Shown piece after piece: positions 9,623-19,149 of a stretch of DNA of 64,000 nt. The number at the start of each line of letters is the position of its first letter. Position 1 is the first letter of the stretch. The DNA is from Sutcliffiella horikoshii (lineage in GTDB: Bacteria; Bacillota; Bacilli; Bacillales; Bacillaceae_I). The position numbers and the translations under genes are program-made. The stretch spans positions 3,328,001 to 3,392,000 of the forward strand of contig NZ_CP082918.1 of NCBI RefSeq assembly GCF_019931755.1, read 5' to 3'. Below the pieces are notes generated by a model. That model was not told where the DNA came from. It worked only from the letters and a program-made list of their open reading frames with translations, and did no database searches.

Positions 9623-10146
9623 TCATTAAATCTCCATTGTCCCATCAACAGCTTACTAACATGCTGGAACATTTCCATCCTTGAAACAGCACCGTCTGTA
9701 AAGATTCCCAATGCTCCTTCATGTTTCCTGATGTCTTTCCGCTTACAGTACTCATCCATTAAGTCACCAAGCTCTTTTCCTGCTAGGAGCTCCTCTTTGA
9801 AGGCATCAGGTAAAGGTATTCTAGCACCACCAGCTATGTACTCCCTGCCGTCTTTAGACACAAGCGCTCCCCAATTACAGACCATTACTTCTGAGGATGG
9901 TGTGGAACCAAGAACAACGCCACCTTCAAGTCCGATGGCAAAGTCTGCATCCACACTATTTTCTAGTGCATTTCTCGCTCGTTGCAATGCACCATTGACA
10001 GTTTCTTCATCTGACAGCGGCTGATTACTTACCCCTGAATCTACCTCCAAAGCAACGGTCTCCCAGTCCTCAAATCCAAGATTAATCAGTTCCTGTTGAA
10101 CCGCCTTATATTTAGCAGGGTTACTTGATCCCACTATTACTTTCAT
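9607..10146 (-). CDS. DUF84/YjjX-family inosine/xanthosine triphosphatase
   Basis: A 179-residue protein starting MKVIVGSSNPAKYKAVQ, the SxNPxK nucleotide-binding opening of the NTPase DUF84 (YjjX) family, with the later motifs VSNQPLSDEET and GLEGGV. Known of the family: hydrolyses noncanonical ITP/XTP to the monophosphates, cleaning the nucleotide pool. The ATG at 10146 is preceded by AAAGGTGAG at suitable spacing; the upstream in-frame ATG has none. A gene-free repeat region lies upstream. Confidence 0.85.
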   Translation of the reverse strand: MKVIVGSSNPAKYKAVQQELINLGFEDWETVALEVDSGVSNQPLSDEETVNGALQRARNALENSVDADFAIGLEGGVVLGSTPSSEVMVCNWGALVSKDGREYIAGGARIPLPDAFKEELLAGKELGDLMDEYCKRKDIRKHEGALGIFTDGAVSRMEMFQHVSKLLMGQWRFNEKKQA

Positions 10147-10205
10147 CTTTATCTCACCTTTCAATTTCACCATCTAATAATGACTTTAGTTGTTTGTTTA
10201 ATCTA

Positions 10206-10330
10206 CGCTGTTCCTTTCCGCAAATGGCTTCGCTTTCCTAGGGACGCCGCTGGAGCCTCCTCGGCTTTGCCTGCGGGGTCTCCACCTTGCGTTATCCCCC
10301 TCAGGAGTCTTCGCCATTTGCTCCAATTCA
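10206..10330 (-). repeat. Interspersed palindromic repeat, variant B
   Basis: About 125 bases bounded by an imperfect terminal inverted repeat (CTGT...GCAAATGG at the left, CCATTTGC...ACAG at the right). Its core, read on the minus strand, contains GAGACCCCGCAGG and CCGAGGAGGCTC, the same blocks found in the 127-bp repeats at 10418 and 58958. Placed on the minus strand relative to those copies. Confidence 0.7.
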
Positions 10331-10417
10331 CAGCTAGGAATTACTTAAAACATTGATATTTTTCAGTTATCTAGTTTAGATAATCTTCGTTAACCTTTAT
10401 GTGAATGAAGTCACCTT

Positions 10418-10544
10418 GTTGATTGGAGTGGAAGGCGCGCAGACGCCCGCGGGAGGAAGGGACAGGTGAGACCCCACAAGCTGCAAGCCGAGGAGGCTCA
10501 CGGACCGCCCGCAGGCAAGCGAAGCGCCTGGAACGGAAATCAAC
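10418..10544 (+). repeat. 127-bp interspersed repeat, copy 1 (MITE-like)
   Basis: Starts GTTGAT and ends ATCAAC, with inner arms AGGCGC / GCGCCT, so the ends are inverted repeats. It is the same length as, and highly similar to, the copy at 58958-59084. No coding sequence; probably a miniature, non-autonomous element of a type common in Bacillus intergenic regions. Confidence 0.85.
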
Positions 10545-10565
10545 GTATTTATACTTTCATCTCTT

Positions 10566-10598
10566 TTAAAAAGAAAAACGATGAGGTTTCCCCATCGC
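10566..10598 (-). terminator. Terminator of ytoP
   Basis: CGATGGGG / CCTCATCG-type stem followed on the minus strand by a T-rich run (bases 10566-10578). Confidence 0.6.
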
Positions 10599-10615
10599 TT
10601 CCCTACATTATATAA

Positions 10616-11686
10616 TTATCGGCTTCTGATTGAGTCTACTGTGGATTGATCTGCAGATTTTACTAGTTTGACAATAAGCTCTCTTGCTGCAGCATAATCA
10701 TCCACATGGACCATGGAAGCATGTGTGTGGATATAGCGTGAACAAATTCCCACCACCGCTGAAGGTACTCCCTCATTGGAGGTGTGAACACGACCTGCGT
10801 CTGTGCCACCTTGAGAAATAAAATACTGGTAAGGAATACTGTTAGACTCTGCAGTATCCAATACGAAATCTCTCATACCAGTGTGTGTCACCATGGAACG
10901 GTCATAAATGCGCAATAATGCACCTTTGCCTAAATGGCCGAATTCCTTTTTATCACCAGTCATATCGTTTGCAGGTGAAGCGTCCAGTGCAAAGAAGATA
11001 TCAGGCTTGATCATGTTCGCAGCCGTCTGTGCTCCACGTAAACCTACTTCTTCCTGAACAGTAGCTCCCGAGTAAAGGATATTTGGTAAGGTCTCACCTT
11101 GAAGATCTTTCAATAATTCAACAGCAAGTCCGCAGCCATAACGGTTATCCCAGGCTTTAGCCAGAATCTTCTTCTCATTTGCCATTGGTGTGAATGGACA
11201 GATAGGAACAATCTGTTGGCCTGGTTTGATACCGATGTTAATCGCGTCCTCTTTATTGTCGGCACCGATATCAATTAGCATATTTTTAATGTCCATTGGC
11301 TTGGCACGTTTCGCTTCATCCAAAAGATGCGGAGGAATCGATCCAATAACTCCGACAACTGGACCATTGTCTGTCATTACTTGCACACGTTGAGCAAGCA
11401 AGACTTGGCTCCACCAGCCTCCAAGCGTTTGGAATCTTAACATTCCGTTTTCTGTAATGGAAGTGACCATAAAGCCTACTTCATCCATGTGGCCTGCGAC
11501 CATGACAGTTGGGCCGGTTTCGTCGCCTTTTTTCACTCCGAATATACCGCCAAGACGATCTTGTACCACTTCATCCGAGTACTTTTCCAATTCACTGCGC
11601 ATAAATCGGCGAACATCATGCTCAAATCCAGGTGCACCTTGCAGCTCCGTTAACGTTTTAAATAAAGTCAATGTTTCCTGATTCAA
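10616..11686 (-). CDS. ytoP: M42-family aminopeptidase (YtoP)
   Basis: A 356-residue M42 metallopeptidase. Visible motifs: [11 protein letters not shown] (first metal His and Asp), [11 protein letters not shown] (bridging Asp), [11 protein letters not shown] (catalytic Glu pair) and the late GGTDAGRVH segment (metal His region). Known of the family: dinuclear-metal, dodecameric cytosolic aminopeptidase acting on short peptides, glutamyl/aspartyl or broad specificity. Translation probably begins at the TTG at 11686, about 9 bases after GGAG. Position beside ytzB and ytnP matches B. subtilis. Confidence 0.93.
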   Translation of the reverse strand: MNQETLTLFKTLTELQGAPGFEHDVRRFMRSELEKYSDEVVQDRLGGIFGVKKGDETGPTVMVAGHMDEVGFMVTSITENGMLRFQTLGGWWSQVLLAQRVQVMTDNGPVVGVIGSIPPHLLDEAKRAKPMDIKNMLIDIGADNKEDAINIGIKPGQQIVPICPFTPMANEKKILAKAWDNRYGCGLAVELLKDLQGETLPNILYSGATVQEEVGLRGAQTAANMIKPDIFFALDASPANDMTGDKKEFGHLGKGALLRIYDRSMVTHTGMRDFVLDTAESNSIPYQYFISQGGTDAGRVHTSNEGVPSAVVGICSRYIHTHASMVHVDDYAAARELIVKLVKSADQSTVDSIRSR

Positions 11687-11930
11687 CTAAGTCAGCTCCT
11701 TTTTCCAAACCTATATGTAGAATTATCCATTATACTTCGTTAGATTATCGAAATATTTTAACTATATTGTATCGAACTTTCTCTATTGTTTCCAGCTTTA
11801 GCATGACATTTATTTGTTTTACAAGTTATACTATTAGTAAGATAGGCAGAATCAATTCAATTCATCAGCTACTCCCATTTGAAAAGGCTTACGTAAAATA
11901 AGAGTATGATATTCGGAAGGATGATACGAT

Positions 11931-12242
11931 ATGAAATGGAAAGCACTTCTAATCGGTGCTGGAATTGGTGCAGCAGCCGCATATCTATTTACTGAAGCAT
12001 CAAAGCAGCAAGCCATAAAACCTGAAAAAGCTTTAAAAATTGCCAAGGCAGCTTTTAAAAAGCGCGGCCCTGTTGATGGCTCCTGGATCCAGATGGTGCC
12101 TGAAACGATTATACGAAATGATATGTCCTACTCCATCTACAGAGGCGGAATTTCCCGTAGAATAGACGACGTATTGGAGCAGTATGAATTTATCGTCGAC
12201 AAGAATACGGGCGTCATATTGGATGTTAATCAATTAAAATGA
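11931..12242 (+). CDS. ytzB: PepSY-domain protein YtzB
   Basis: A 103-residue protein with a short hydrophobic N-terminal segment (ALLIGAGIGAAAAYLF, likely a membrane anchor) followed by one PepSY-like domain (residues about 28-103) ending VDKNTGVILDVNQLK, typical of the PepSY beta-hairpin. PepSY domains are proposed to inhibit or modulate proteases; function here is inference. It is divergent from ytoP, as in B. subtilis. Confidence 0.85.
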   Translation: MKWKALLIGAGIGAAAAYLFTEASKQQAIKPEKALKIAKAAFKKRGPVDGSWIQMVPETIIRNDMSYSIYRGGISRRIDDVLEQYEFIVDKNTGVILDVNQLK

Positions 12243-12248
12243 CCACAT

Positions 12249-12282
12249 GCCTGGCAGCTAAAAAACTGCCAGGCCTTTTTTA
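12249..12282. terminator. Bidirectional terminator between ytzB and ytnP
   Basis: GCCTGGCAG (12249-12257) / CTGCCAGGC (12266-12274) with an 8-base loop and a T-run. Confidence 0.85.
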
Positions 12283-13128
12283 TCTTTTCCGTTCTACTTT
12301 TTCTTGTATTTCATAAGATTCATTCCATTTTACTGCGCGGTAATATGCATCATGATAAAAGGTAAACCACGCATTACGTCTTATTCCCTCTTTGATCCAC
12401 TTCTCTTTTGCTTCAATAGACGTCATTGGATAATCATCATAAGCAAGGACCCATAAAGACGGGGAATGGGCGTGGGTAGGCATGAGATCTGCCATATGAA
12501 TAAGGCTTTCCTCCCCTTGTGTCATTTCAATGATGGCATGTCCATCACTATGCCCGCCGGTATGTATCATTTTGATTCCGTTGATGATGGTTATCTCTTC
12601 TTGAAATGTTTTTACCTGTTCTTCAATGCCTTGCCAGTTCATTTCCCAATAGGTATTTCTTGAACGAATATTAGGGTTTCTCATTTCATTCCATTCGACC
12701 TCAGAGGCATAGATGGTTGCATTCGAAAATACAGATACATACTTATTTTGTGCCGCATCCCATTTTGTAAGTCCGCATACATGGTCAAAGTGCAGATGAG
12801 TCATGATGATGGTATCTATGTCTTCTGGCCTTAACCCGAGTTTTTGCAGGTCTCCTTCTACAGACGACTCTTCCGTTGCCCCGAAATTGCGTCTTTGTTT
12901 GTCGGAAAGCTTTCCTTTACCAAGTCCTGCCTCAATCAGGATATTGCCTTCCCCCGTTTGAATAAGGATCGGGTCCGTTCTTAGCTCTATTTGATTTTTA
13001 TCATTTACAGGATACCTTTTTGACCATAAAGCCTTTGGTACCACACCGAACATTGCTCCACCATCAAGGTGAGTCACTCCACCGTTCAACCAAGTCAGCT
13101 TCCACTTACCAAATGTTAGCGTTTCCAT
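12280..13128 (-). CDS. ytnP: YtnP metallo-beta-lactamase-fold hydrolase (quorum-quenching lactonase type)
   Basis: A 282-residue MBL-fold enzyme with the metal-binding motif THLHFDH (HxHxDH) at about residue 110, the later His in GGHSDGH and the Asp in HMADLMPTH. Known: YtnP of B. subtilis degrades homoserine-lactone-like signals of Streptomyces, and close relatives are N-acyl homoserine lactonases. Cytosolic, no signal peptide. Lies directly downstream of trmB but separated from it by a terminator, so it is likely transcribed on its own. Confidence 0.9.
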   Translation of the reverse strand: METLTFGKWKLTWLNGGVTHLDGGAMFGVVPKALWSKRYPVNDKNQIELRTDPILIQTGEGNILIEAGLGKGKLSDKQRRNFGATEESSVEGDLQKLGLRPEDIDTIIMTHLHFDHVCGLTKWDAAQNKYVSVFSNATIYASEVEWNEMRNPNIRSRNTYWEMNWQGIEEQVKTFQEEITIINGIKMIHTGGHSDGHAIIEMTQGEESLIHMADLMPTHAHSPSLWVLAYDDYPMTSIEAKEKWIKEGIRRNAWFTFYHDAYYRAVKWNESYEIQEKVERKR

Positions 13129-13179
13129 TTTACGTCTCTCTCCCTTTATGAAAAGTTATATGTATGAGTTTATTGTAAC

Positions 13180-13216
13180 AAAAAAAGCGCCTTCTCACTA
13201 ACGGAAAAGGACGCTT
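13180..13216 (-). terminator. Terminator of trmB
   Basis: On the minus strand AGCGTCC...GGCGCT stem with an AAGG/CCTT extension, followed by a run of seven T. Confidence 0.75.
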
Positions 13217-13222
13217 CGTTAT

Positions 13223-13864
13223 TTATTCAGGATATTTAACCTCACAACGATAAATAGGGAATCCCTTGTTAGAGAACTTCTCCTCATATTCCGTCATGAT
13301 ATTGCCTTCAAACTCACTATTATGAAGATCTAGACTAACATACTTTAACAGTAACCCGTACTCAGAAAAGCTCATCAATGAATACTCAAAAAGACCACGG
13401 TTATCTGTTTTAAAGTGAATCTCTCCTTGTGGAACCAAAACTTCTTTATACAGATCCAAGAATCCTTTGTAGGTTAATCTTCTCTTTTCATGTCGAGTTT
13501 TCGGCCAAGGATCAGAGAAGTTCAAATAAACTCTGTCCACTTCACCGGCCTCAAAATATTCAGCTAGCTTTTGCGCATTAACATTCAACAGTTTAACGTT
13601 AGGGATATCAGCCTCTACTGCTTTTTCCAATGCTTTGACAATGACACTTTCAAATAATTCTATGCCTATATAATTTATAGTCGGATTTGCTTTTGCCATT
13701 TCCGTAACAAATGTTCCTTTTCCCGTTCCCACTTCAATGTGAATCGGGTTGTTATTGCCAAAAATTTCACTCCACTTTCCTTTGTGGCTTTCAGGATTTG
13801 GAATGCAATAAAAGGAATTTTCAGCAATAAAATCTGCTGCCCACGGTTTGTTTCTGAATCTCAT
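13223..13864 (-). CDS. trmB: tRNA (guanine-N7-)-methyltransferase
   Basis: A 213-residue SAM-dependent methyltransferase. Motif I is [11 protein letters not shown]; later motifs include [25 protein letters not shown] (the TrmB signature) and [13 protein letters not shown]. Known: methylates G46 of tRNA to m7G. Length equals B. subtilis TrmB (YtmQ). Synteny trmB-ytzH-ytmP is conserved. Confidence 0.96.
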   Translation of the reverse strand: MRFRNKPWAADFIAENSFYCIPNPESHKGKWSEIFGNNNPIHIEVGTGKGTFVTEMAKANPTINYIGIELFESVIVKALEKAVEADIPNVKLLNVNAQKLAEYFEAGEVDRVYLNFSDPWPKTRHEKRRLTYKGFLDLYKEVLVPQGEIHFKTDNRGLFEYSLMSFSEYGLLLKYVSLDLHNSEFEGNIMTEYEEKFSNKGFPIYRCEVKYPE

Positions 13865-14007
13865 GTCGTATGGTCACCTCGGCGTTTTAATAGTTTAAAG
13901 TCGATGACAGAAAAAAACCGATCGCGATGGACCGATTCTTTTGTCGTGTATAAGAATGATAAATAAACAAAGGCTAGTACATATATAAAATAAAGGAGTG
14001 CTGACAA

Positions 14008-14286
14008 ATGCCGTTAAATTATCATGATCAAATACATCTTCTAAAGGATATTTTGGCGGATCATCAAATTGATTGTTGCGGTTCTGTTGCTGAATATGAG
14101 CAGTTGGAGCGAGTCATCAAATCATTAATGGTCAATAATGAAATTGATCAGAATGTAAAAAACATTCTACAGGACATCTATTCCTACAGCCAAGCTGGCA
14201 TCAATTCCAGTAATGACCATGATCACAATCAACTTCATCAATCAAAATTCACCAATTGGATCGATAGCATCGACCAATACTCATAG
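14008..14286 (+). CDS. ytzH: YtzH-like protein
   Basis: A 92-residue soluble protein starting MPLNYHDQIHLLKDILADHQIDCCGSVAEYEQ, a Bacillaceae-specific family of unknown function that sits between trmB and ytmP in B. subtilis. Predicted helical, with a His/Asn-rich tail (NSSNDHDHNQLHQ) that might bind metal, which is speculation. GGAG ribosome site 10 bases upstream. Its stop overlaps the end of convergent ytmP by 6 bases. Confidence 0.85.
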   Translation: MPLNYHDQIHLLKDILADHQIDCCGSVAEYEQLERVIKSLMVNNEIDQNVKNILQDIYSYSQAGINSSNDHDHNQLHQSKFTNWIDSIDQYS

Positions 14287-15066
14287 TTCAACCGGTAAAA
14301 GTCTTTCCAGATAGTTCAACCAGTTTTGTTTCTCTTTTTCAATATCTTTATGGTGATACCATTGTACGGAAAGAATAGTCTGTGCTATCACGTACCAATG
14401 CATACGGTGGCGCAAATCGTCTGTCAATGGTATCCCATATGTGGAAAGCCAGTCATTCCACTCTTGTTCTGGGATATACCAATATAATAACATGCATAAG
14501 TCAATGGCCGGATCCGCTATAACAGCCCCATCCCAATCAATTAAGAAAAGTTCCTGATTATCGGAAAGCAACCAATTGTTATGATTAAGATCACAATGAC
14601 AGACAACCTTATCTTTGAACTGGACATTTTTAATTTCCTTCGTTAGGAAATCGAGTGATTTTTGAATCACATCCAAAGAAAAGAGTTCTAAAGCCATCCC
14701 ATTTTTTATGTCTTCCAATATTGTCGATGGCTCCACAGGTTCTTTTCCCAATCGAGTCAGCATATCAAGCAACTCTTTGGAGTGGTGAATCTTGTGAAGA
14801 AGCTGAGCCACTGTTTCCATATTCATGTCGTTTGGTTTAAGCTCTCTCGCACTTATCCAATGCTGAGCCGTAATGACATCTCCATTTTCCAGGCGTTTTG
14901 TCCAGACCAATTTCGGGACAATCCCCTCTGCTGAAAGAACAGCCAAAAATGGCGATGAATTTCTTTTAAGGAAGAGCTTTTTCCCTTCATTTTGAGCGAA
15001 ATACGCATCTCCCGTCAAACCACCCGCAGGACTGATTTTCCACTCATCACCTAATAAATGTTCCAA
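14281..15066 (-). CDS. ytmP: YtmP aminoglycoside phosphotransferase-like kinase
   Basis: A choline/thiamine-kinase-type protein of the APH fold: catalytic loop CHCDLNHNNWLL (Brenner motif HxDxxxxN), then LIDWDGAVIADPAIDL (metal-binding DxD region). Known family: small-molecule kinases; the YtmP substrate is not established. I place the start at the TTG at 15066 because AAGGTGAA lies just upstream; an in-frame GTG at 15090 would add eight residues but has only a weak ribosome site. No partner gene; terminator of amyX upstream. Confidence 0.85.
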   Translation of the reverse strand: MEHLLGDEWKISPAGGLTGDAYFAQNEGKKLFLKRNSSPFLAVLSAEGIVPKLVWTKRLENGDVITAQHWISARELKPNDMNMETVAQLLHKIHHSKELLDMLTRLGKEPVEPSTILEDIKNGMALELFSLDVIQKSLDFLTKEIKNVQFKDKVVCHCDLNHNNWLLSDNQELFLIDWDGAVIADPAIDLCMLLYWYIPEQEWNDWLSTYGIPLTDDLRHRMHWYVIAQTILSVQWYHHKDIEKEKQNWLNYLERLLPVEL

Positions 15067-15162
15067 CCATTTCACCTTCAATTTCAACACAACTTTTCAT
15101 TATCAAATATTAGAAAAGCGCAAGCGCTATATAAGAATTTTCATATTAACATCTTTTTTTAA

Positions 15163-15204
15163 GCAAAAAAACAGCTATTGAACAATTTCACAATAGCTAT
15201 CTTT
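15163..15204 (-). terminator. Terminator of amyX
   Basis: AGCTATTG / CAATAGCT stem with a 10-base loop followed on the minus strand by seven T. Confidence 0.85.
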
Positions 15205-15251
15205 TAAATTTTATCGTTATTTCCCAATTAAATCAAGTCCTTGTGTAACAA

Positions 15252-17402
15252 TTAATATTGTGCCAACACAACAGTGCTGATAGGTGGCACTTGTATTTCT
15301 TTGTTTACTTTGCGGATTGGCGAATCGCCTGCTGTACTGCCTTCAACAAGAACTTCCCACTCTCCTGACAATGGAAGGGAGACGTTTTCTGTATTCGTCC
15401 CGTTATGGAAAACAATGAGGAAATGGTTGTACTTTCCATACTGTTTCACGTCACTGAGATGATACATGAGCATACTTCCTTTTTCATAAGGAAAGCGCAC
15501 ATGTTTTTTTATTTCCGTAACTGTCGATAAGCGTAAAGCTTTATGTGCCTTTCGAAGCGAGATGAGACCACTCACATAGTCCACATTCTCTTCGTACCGC
15601 TTTTTTCTTTCCCAATCCAAGCTATTGACGGAATCAGGGGATTTATAACTGTTTTCCTCTCCGCCTTTTGTCCGGAAAAATTCTTGCCCTGCATGAAGAA
15701 ACGGTATACCTTGAGACAAGAGAATGACCGAAGTGGCAAGGCGATGACGCTTAATTCTCGTTTCTTCATCTTCATGACTATTACAGACAGCCATTTTATC
15801 CCACATGGTGTGGTTGTCATGGGATTCAATATAGTTGATTGATTGCGTAGGCTCAAGGAAAAGTCCTTTATGGTTCGGCTCAATTTGCACACTACCTGCA
15901 AGCGATTGTTTCAATAGAGTTGTTTTGTGGGTATTGCCAAGCGCAAATCCCCTGTCAAACAAGTTAAACGTACTACCTTTTATTGAATCACGAACCATAT
16001 CATTAAAGAATGAGATCCCCGGCATCTTCTTTGCATTGAGAATCATTGCTTTACGGTCAGCCGCTAAAGGGGTGTTCAGCTCCCACCCTTCCCCAAGGAT
16101 TATGGCTCCTGGTTTGATGATGGATACCGCCTCTTTTACTGCATTCATTGTCTGAACATCTAATATTCCCATCAAGTCGAATCGAAAACCATCTACATCA
16201 TATTCCTGCAACCAATATCGGATGGAATCCAGGATAAACTTGCGAACCATTTTTCGTTCAGATGCAATGTCATTTCCTACTCCAGTTCCATTTGAAGGCA
16301 TACCGTGCTCATCATGGCGAAAATAATAACCAGGCACTATTTTTTCAAAAGAGGAGTCTTCTCGGACATACACGTGATTATAGACGACATCCATAATCAC
16401 CCTCAAGTCTTTATGGTGCAAGGTATTAATTAGATTTTTAAGTTCCAAAATTCTAGAGTAGGGATCATTCGCATCTAGCGCATAGCTTCCTTCTGGCACA
16501 TTGAAGAGAAGAGGATTATAGCCCCAGTTATAGTCCTTGTCAGGTTCTGCCTCGTCCACTCCACCAAAATCATTTAATGGCAATAACTCAATATGAGTAA
16601 CTCCAAGACTTTGGAGATAAGAAACGCCTGTAATACCAATATCAGACTCTTCTATTTGATCTTCTGTAAAAGCGGCATATTTACCTTTATGTATCATTCC
16701 GCTTTTTGGATGAGAGGAAAAGTCTCGTACATGCAACTCATAGATAATGGCATCTGTTGCATCCATAAAAGGAAGCATTGGCACTTTTGGAACGTTTATT
16801 CTTTCTTTATCAATAATCACGGCCGCCTCACTATTTATCGTGGAGGCAATTGCATAGGGATCAACCGCTTCCCTCCATACAAGGTTTACGCAAACAAGGT
16901 AGGTGTAATGAAAACCTTCTAAATCTCCCTGCACCGTAATCCGCCATATCCCCTTCTCCTCACGTATAAGGCTATAGAAGATGCCTTCTTTACTTTTGGG
17001 AGCTACAAGTTTTATTTTCACTGCAGAGGCCGTCGGTGCCCATAGGGTAAATGAAGTTTCCCCTTTTTGGTATAGCGCTCCAAGATCATCCTTTTCATAA
17101 AAGAATGCTTCATCAAAGGCTTCCGAGCGAATAACCGCTCCTATTTGCAAATCAGTCTTTCTGCCATGTTCATCTAAAATCATATATTTAGAACCGATGG
17201 AGATTGGTGTATTTGTTTTACATATATATTTAACCGAGTTCTGGAGTGTTTTTCTATCTATAATCTCAAGCGGGTAGGTAGATTCTTGGTTTGTTAGGGT
17301 AAAGAAAGCTGATTCTCCGTTATAACTTCCGCTAGGCAAAAGAATAGTGATCTTATCCATTTCATCTAAATAGGCGTCAAATTCTCTTTTGATGAAAATC
17401 AT
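15252..17402 (-). CDS. amyX: Type I pullulanase
   Basis: A 716-residue GH13 enzyme, the length of B. subtilis AmyX. It has an N-terminal accessory domain (about 1-100), a CBM48-like domain with FTLWAPTASAVKI (about 110-200), the pullulanase signature YNWGYNP, and the GH13 motifs DVVYNH, DGFRFDLMG (nucleophile Asp), ILGEGWEL (acid/base Glu) and YIESHDNHT. No signal peptide, so cytosolic; it would debranch alpha-1,6 linkages in imported maltodextrin or glycogen. Neighbours match B. subtilis. Confidence 0.96.
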   Translation of the reverse strand: MIFIKREFDAYLDEMDKITILLPSGSYNGESAFFTLTNQESTYPLEIIDRKTLQNSVKYICKTNTPISIGSKYMILDEHGRKTDLQIGAVIRSEAFDEAFFYEKDDLGALYQKGETSFTLWAPTASAVKIKLVAPKSKEGIFYSLIREEKGIWRITVQGDLEGFHYTYLVCVNLVWREAVDPYAIASTINSEAAVIIDKERINVPKVPMLPFMDATDAIIYELHVRDFSSHPKSGMIHKGKYAAFTEDQIEESDIGITGVSYLQSLGVTHIELLPLNDFGGVDEAEPDKDYNWGYNPLLFNVPEGSYALDANDPYSRILELKNLINTLHHKDLRVIMDVVYNHVYVREDSSFEKIVPGYYFRHDEHGMPSNGTGVGNDIASERKMVRKFILDSIRYWLQEYDVDGFRFDLMGILDVQTMNAVKEAVSIIKPGAIILGEGWELNTPLAADRKAMILNAKKMPGISFFNDMVRDSIKGSTFNLFDRGFALGNTHKTTLLKQSLAGSVQIEPNHKGLFLEPTQSINYIESHDNHTMWDKMAVCNSHEDEETRIKRHRLATSVILLSQGIPFLHAGQEFFRTKGGEENSYKSPDSVNSLDWERKKRYEENVDYVSGLISLRKAHKALRLSTVTEIKKHVRFPYEKGSMLMYHLSDVKQYGKYNHFLIVFHNGTNTENVSLPLSGEWEVLVEGSTAGDSPIRKVNKEIQVPPISTVVLAQY

Positions 17403-17507
17403 GCATTTCCCTCCCTGTCTTTTAACGTTTGTTTCTTCTCAAAATGACCGTTTTCTATACTATTCAAGCATAGTCGCAAGCTTGACATCTATTCATATAA
17501 TTCTCCA

Positions 17508-18443
17508 TTATTGCCATTCCGGTCTGTCAATATAAGTGGACTGACAATGAGAAAGCAAAGCCCCAGCCGCTTTTAGCTGACTATGTTTCAAAGGGAGTTT
17601 GTTAGCCCGCATTTTCTCAAACCATTTGGTATATGTACGTTTATCTACCACTTGTACATCTGTTGGCCCATCCGTTATGTCAATATATCCTTTAGGGTGC
17701 AACAAAAGCTTGGTAACAGGCAGGCTTACATCGTACAACGGAAGGATATTTTTAATAATAGATCCCATCCGGTTCAAACTGATTGTGGGATTTACTATTT
17801 TTCTTTCCTTCTCCTTCTCACGGATGGACCAGAAGCGCTCATTATTTCCTAAAACCACACTCTCTTCTTGCTCCTCCATATAAAAAAGAGCAAAGATTTC
17901 GTTTGGGGTAACGAGGATAATTTCGAGTTCCACTGGCGCATGTTTTACTAGAAAGATAGGTTTATACATAACAAAAAACGTATCGGGAAACCTCTGCAAA
18001 AAGTACTTCAGTAACGTTTCTCGTTTATAATTCTTTTGCAGATAAGACATTTCCCGGATGGTCGAACTTGCCCATTTTAGCTGTAGCGGAAGAATGGAAT
18101 CAAGAAATTGCTGCTTTCTCTCCTCAGGTGTCTTACTGCCGGTGATACTCGGAAGTTCCCATTCTTCGTCATGGTTGGCATCAATGGTACCTGTGAACAG
18201 CTCTTCCGCTTGTTCCTTTTTCTTGAAAGACTTCATGAGGCTGATCAGCTTATTATCTTTTGAGGAAGAGGTATCTTCCGTTAGAGCAATATGGGAAGGA
18301 CTCTGTGCATCAACCGGATTTCTCAACATCTCTTCATATGTCTTCCATTGTTGCTTTTTCAACCTGATATATTGATTAGGATAGCGATATATATCGGCTT
18401 CATAACGTGTGATATAATCTTGTAATTTTATTAGTTGTGCCAA
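17508..18443 (-). CDS. ytlQ: YtlQ-like protein with NERD-like domain
   Basis: A 311-residue soluble protein. The central part (about residues 125-260) has the hydrophobic strand pattern of a NERD/restriction-like fold (FLVKHAPVELEIILVTPNEIFALFYME), and the N-terminal 70 residues are charged and helical. Identified mainly by position next to amyX and by general pattern, as in B. subtilis ytlQ. Nuclease activity is not shown. It ends 17 bases... after lrgB begins downstream on the same strand, so cotranscription runs ytlQ is downstream of lrgAB on the minus strand. Confidence 0.65.
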   Translation of the reverse strand: MAQLIKLQDYITRYEADIYRYPNQYIRLKKQQWKTYEEMLRNPVDAQSPSHIALTEDTSSSKDNKLISLMKSFKKKEQAEELFTGTIDANHDEEWELPSITGSKTPEERKQQFLDSILPLQLKWASSTIREMSYLQKNYKRETLLKYFLQRFPDTFFVMYKPIFLVKHAPVELEIILVTPNEIFALFYMEEQEESVVLGNNERFWSIREKEKERKIVNPTISLNRMGSIIKNILPLYDVSLPVTKLLLHPKGYIDITDGPTDVQVVDKRTYTKWFEKMRANKLPLKHSQLKAAGALLSHCQSTYIDRPEWQ

Positions 18444-18459
18444 TGGGGGTCACTCTTTT

Positions 18460-19149
18460 CTATAATAAATAATGAATTGCAACAGGCAGTATCAAAGCGT
18501 AAAGGATTGCGGAAAGTGTCATGCTGATGGAACTGAATGCCGCCTCTTCTTCCCCATATTCCATCGCTTTAGCAGTACCAATCCCATGTGCAGCACAGCC
18601 AAGTCCCACTCCAACCCCTAAATAATGCGTTATCCCAAGAAACCTCATTAAGGTGGGACCGAACAGTGCACCTAAGATACCGCTTAATATAACAAGTGCT
18701 GCAGCTAAGCTTGGTATTCCACCGGTAAGATCTGCAATTTCCATTGCTATGGGGGAAGTCACAGACTTTGGAAGGAATGAAGAAGAGTACATAGAAGGTA
18801 GGCTTGCCACCTTTACATAAATAAACCCAGTAATCATTCCGACAACTATTCCAGAAGATAATCCTGCAATTAACGGGATCCGATAACGTAAAATTTTTGC
18901 ACGTTGGTGGTAAAGCGGGTATGCAAGTGCGACAACCGCAGGTCCGAGCAATTCCTGGATCCACCAGCCTCCCAGCATATATGTATCATAAGATATATCA
19001 GTCAAAAGCAATCCTATAATGATTAATAGAGTCGTAGTGGCGACAGGATTGAATAATGGCATACGGAATCGATCATAAACATGCCTCATTGCGAGAAAAA
19101 CCAGGTAGGTGATAAGGATGAACAAGAAACCGTACCAACTATTCATCAT
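18460..19149 (-). CDS. lrgB: LrgB/CidB-family membrane protein
   Basis: A 229-residue polytopic protein with about six to seven spans and the LrgB signature regions PLYHQRAKI, SVTSPIAMEIADLTGGIPSLAAALVILSG-type segment and GIGTAKAMEYGEEEAAFSSISM. Known of the family: works with LrgA/CidA as a holin/antiholin-like or small-metabolite (pyruvate) transport pair. Starts inside the end of lrgA (11-base overlap), so translationally coupled. No LytSR-type two-component gene is adjacent. Confidence 0.9.
   Translation of the reverse strand: MMNSWYGFLFILITYLVFLAMRHVYDRFRMPLFNPVATTTLLIIIGLLLTDISYDTYMLGGWWIQELLGPAVVALAYPLYHQRAKILRYRIPLIAGLSSGIVVGMITGFIYVKVASLPSMYSSSFLPKSVTSPIAMEIADLTGGIPSLAAALVILSGILGALFGPTLMRFLGITHYLGVGVGLGCAAHGIGTAKAMEYGEEEAAFSSISMTLSAILYALILPVAIHYLL

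Larger units (their letters stand above)
10147..10615. other. 469-base gene-free stretch with two related interspersed repeats
   Basis: Between the start of the NTPase gene and the end of ytoP. It holds two mobile-element-like repeats in opposite orientation (10206-10330 and 10418-10544) and the ytoP terminator (10566-10598). No convincing reading frame with a ribosome site was found. Confidence 0.75.

Noticed and set aside
13906..13945. CGATCG-rich hairpin near the trmB start as a terminator
   Set aside because: The arms do not pair as an inverted repeat with a convincing stem.
14281..14286. A fusion or frameshift between ytzH and ytmP
   Set aside because: They are convergent genes that overlap by six bases at their stops; both are complete.
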